Shown piece by piece: positions 6,358-8,268 of a DNA stretch of 8,268 nucleotides (position 1 is the first letter of the stretch; each line of letters opens with the position of its first letter). The translations under genes were made by a program, and so were the position numbers. The notes beneath the pieces were generated by a model. It was not told where the DNA came from and searched no databases. It saw only the letters and a list, made by a program, of their open reading frames with translations. This DNA is from a candidate division FCPU426 bacterium (lineage in GTDB: Bacteria > Oederibacteriota > PGYV01 > Palsa-1178): the NCBI GenBank assembly GCA_003167475.1, contig PMTB01000260.1:4463-12730 (forward strand). The letters run 5' to 3'.

Positions 6358-8268
6358 TATCTTAAAGCCATTTTTTCAATCCGCCTGCCTATATAGCCGG
6401 TATTCGCGTCCTTTATCTCTATGACGGCCACATATATCCCGTGTGCCGCCTTTTGTCCTGATGTTGTTTTCAGGTCCCAGGTTATGTCAAGCGCGTTGAC
6501 AGGCTCCATGCGGAACCTTTTCACAAGCTCGGCATTGATGTTGTATATCTTCACTTCGGCCCACTGCGCGTTGCTTAAGTCCGCAACTATCCTTACGGCG
6601 CCGGGCAAATACCTGACAGTCAGGTTGTTGACGAGCAGCGAATTGGTCGTCAGCACATCCAGGGGGGTGTCCAATATATATTTGTTGCCCGCGGTGTCAG
6701 TGGTCTCCACATGTACCGTATAGGTCCCGCTGTAAACCGATGTCCCTCCGCTGTTATCCCCGTCCCATGATCCGATCTGCTGGCCCAGGGTATCCCTGAT
6801 AACAAGCAGGTTTGTGCCGTTCACCATGTATGGGTTGGATGAGTAACTTATGAAATGCACTATAGTATTGCTATTGCCTTCCGCAAGCCTCCTTACGACC
6901 TCTCCGTTCGCGTCGTAAATGGATATCTCAACCTTGTTCACGCCCAGCGGGGTCGGGGATATTGTGAATGTAGGAGTGACGCTCCATGTGGGCGTTATGG
7001 TATATGTGGGAGTGTTTGTCGCTGTATCTGTACTGGTCAAGGTTACCGTGGGTGTGGCGCTCGAAGTACATGTCAGGGTAAATGTCTTAGTGTAAGTGTA
7101 TGTGTCCGTCCATGTATTAGTCGCTGTCATGGTGTAAGTCGGGGTGACAGTCGGGGTATCAACCGGGGACTGGGTAGCGGTCTCCGTATAGGTCATCGTA
7201 TAAGTCGGTGAATCCGTAGGCGTCAGGGTATTGGTCGGCGTCGATGAAAGCGTCCATGTAGTTGTAACTGTGGGGGTAGCGCTGCCGGTTGCCGTTTCAG
7301 TCACGGTTTGAGTAATTGTAAATGTCGCGGTTTCAGTTGCCGTATCCGTCGTTGTCAGGGTGACTGTTTCAGTCACGGTCGGCGTTATAGTGTCCGTAAA
7401 GGTTTGCGACACCGACTCAGTTACAGTGGGAGTTACAGTCTCCGTAATTGTCTGCGATACGGTTTGAGTTTCTGTGGGAGTTGCTGTATATGTGGGTGTC
7501 TCTGACATGGTCCCGGTTACTGTCGGTGTTGCGGTATCCGTTAAGGTCTGCGAAACAGTCTCAGTCACGGTCTGCGTTATAGTATCCGTGATTGTCTGTG
7601 ATATGGTTTTGGTCGGCGTCGTGGTACAGGTAATTGTCTGTGACCCCGTCTCAGTCACTGTCGGTGTCATGGTGCCGGTTATGGTCTGTGATACTGTTTC
7701 AGTTATTGTCTGTGTGGATGTCTGCGTCACCGTATCGGTTATTGTCTGTGTAGCCGTCTGGGTCACTGAAGGCGTAACAGTCTCGGTCATTGTCTGTGTC
7801 ACCGTGTTCGTGGCAGTCTCAGTTATTGTCGTGGTGACTGTCTGGGTCACCGTCTCTGTTATAGTCTCTGTTATTGTCTGCGATTCGGTTTGTGTAATCG
7901 TATCTGTTATCGTCAGAGTATCTGTCTGGGTCACTGTAGGCGTAACAGTCTCGGTTATTGTGCTTGTGACTGTCTGAGTCACTGTAGGAGTAATGGTATC
8001 AGTCGTTGTCTGCGTTACTGTTTGCGTGACGGTCTGAGTTGCTGTCTGTGTTTCCGTAGGCGTAACAGTCTCAGTTATTGTCTGAGTTACTGTCTGTGTC
8101 ACAGTAGGCGTAACAGTCTCAGTTACTGTCTGCGTTTCTGTCTGTGTGACTGTCTGTGTGACTGTCTGTGTGACTGTCTGTGTGACTGTCTGTGTGACTG
8201 TCTGCGTTATTGTCTGCGTCACTGTGAACGTCGGCGTGTAAGTCTGCGTTACTGTCTGTGTCACGGTC
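6357..8268 (-). CDS. Threonine-repeat surface protein with FlgD/Ig-like C-terminal domains (5'-truncated)
   Basis: The frame runs open off the window end; the GTG at 8264 is only a repeat codon, so the true start and any signal peptide are outside. About 440 visible residues are a strict alternation of Thr with another residue (V, Q, I, E, P, D and others), for example TVTQTVTQT, becoming richer in Pro, Asn and aromatic residues towards the C-terminus. The last 196 residues are globular and look like two beta-sandwich modules. The first begins at VEISIYDANGEVVRRL and contains WDGDNSGGTSVYSGTYTV; the second has EVKIYNINAELVKRF, WDLKTTSGQKAAHGIYVAVI and ends KMALR. This resembles FlgD-type Ig domains or C-terminal sorting domains of secreted proteins. 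An extracellular, possibly O-glycosylated stalk is the likely role, inferred from composition only. It is unrelated to its neighbours and ends in its own hairpin. Confidence 0.85.
   Translation of the reverse strand, partial: TVTQTVTQTYTPTFTVTQTITQTVTQTVTQTVTQTVTQTVTQTETQTVTETVTPTVTQTVTQTITETVTPTETQTATQTVTQTVTQTTTDTITPTVTQTVTSTITETVTPTVTQTDTLTITDTITQTESQTITETITETVTQTVTTTITETATNTVTQTMTETVTPSVTQTATQTITDTVTQTSTQTITETVSQTITGTMTPTVTETGSQTITCTTTPTKTISQTITDTITQTVTETVSQTLTDTATPTVTGTMSETPTYTATPTETQTVSQTITETVTPTVTESVSQTFTDTITPTVTETVTLTTTDTATETATFTITQTVTETATGSATPTVTTTWTLSSTPTNTLTPTDSPTYTMTYTETATQSPVDTPTVTPTYTMTATNTWTDTYTYTKTFTLTCTSSATPTVTLTSTDTATNTPTYTITPTWSVTPTFTISPTPLGVNKVEISIYDANGEVVRRLAEGNSNTIVHFISYSSNPYMVNGTNLLVIRDTLGQQIGSWDGDNSGGTSVYSGTYTVHVETTDTAGNKYILDTPLDVLTTNSLLVNNLTVRYLPGAVRIVADLSNAQWAEVKIYNINAELVKRFRMEPVNALDITWDLKTTSGQKAAHGIYVAVIEIKDANTGYIGRRIEKMALR
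6948..8268 (-). repeat. Low-complexity (T-x)n coding repeat
   Basis: The region encoding the Thr-alternating segment has a 6-nt base period from one Thr codon to the next, with 12-nt (QTVT) and 24-nt (eight-residue) units above it. The plus-strand anchor ggcgtaacag, encoding part of TVTP, occurs at 7771, 7939, 8059 and 8107, spaced 168, 120 and 48 nt, all multiples of 24. Homogeneity rises towards 8268 and diversity towards 6948. The array continues past the window. Confidence 0.9.
8141..8200 (-). repeat. Five perfect tandem copies of a 12-mer
   Basis: tctgtgtgactg is repeated five times without a mismatch (8141, 8153, 8165, 8177, 8189), encoding QTVT units on the minus strand. Neighbouring units carry silent and missense changes, so this block is the most recently duplicated or homogenised part of the array and may vary in copy number. 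Confidence 0.95.

Noticed and set aside
7474..7977. Plus-strand open frame of 167 codons, rich in alternating valine
   Set aside because: It is the complement of the (T-x)n repeat: a periodic sequence without stops in one frame is open on the other strand too. It has no ribosome site and no globular content.
8262..8264. GTG as the true start of the repeat protein
   Set aside because: It is a Val codon within a VTQT unit, the frame continues upstream to the window end, and no ribosome site or signal peptide is present.
6948..8268. CRISPR array or non-coding satellite
   Set aside because: There are no unique spacers, the period is 6/12/24 nt, and one frame is open throughout and continuous with a globular C-terminus.

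Overview
The window holds six protein-coding genes, all on the minus strand. In transcription order (high to low coordinate) they are: a 5'-truncated threonine-repeat surface-type protein (6357-8268), GTP-type phosphoenolpyruvate carboxykinase pckG (4256-6118), a DUF47/PhoU-like accessory protein (3423-4049), a PiT-family inorganic phosphate permease (2386-3387), the biotin transporter subunit bioY (1749-2297) and sigma-54 rpoN (121-1689). No tRNA, rRNA, CRISPR array, transposase or phage gene is visible.

Organism: a bacterium, shown by sigma-54, Shine-Dalgarno sites of the AGGAG type, -35/-10 promoters and an intrinsic terminator. The very long (T-x)n repeat protein ending in FlgD/Ig-like beta domains is reminiscent of uncultivated lineages such as Goldbacteria, Firestonebacteria or Elusimicrobia. 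That placement is an impression from protein style, not a demonstrated assignment. The genes look chromosomal and housekeeping, apart from the repeat protein.

Layout: 1-75 is AT-rich non-coding DNA, followed by a hairpin that overlaps the rpoN stop codon. bioY lies 59 nt upstream of rpoN with no clear promoter between, so they are probably cotranscribed. The bioY promoter overlaps a BirA-operator-like inverted repeat. DUF47 and pit form a two-gene operon (35-nt gap) behind a good sigma-70-type promoter. Its -35 is the last of four hexamers spaced exactly 11 bp apart, which looks like a Pho box. A strong GAAA-loop terminator separates that promoter from the end of pckG. pckG has its own AT-rich leader of about 140 nt. 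The repeat protein ends in a second hairpin.

The least expected observation is that the hairpins after rpoN and after the repeat protein, more than 6 kb apart and behind unrelated genes, share a 26-position sequence core including the same loop (CCAGACCATA on the plus strand). Their outer stems differ in sequence but are each self-complementary. This is a candidate dispersed structured 3'-end element. Other points of interest are the Pho-box-like and BirA-like sites, the nested 6/12/24-nt periodicity of the repeat gene, and an unusually long acidic linker in RpoN.
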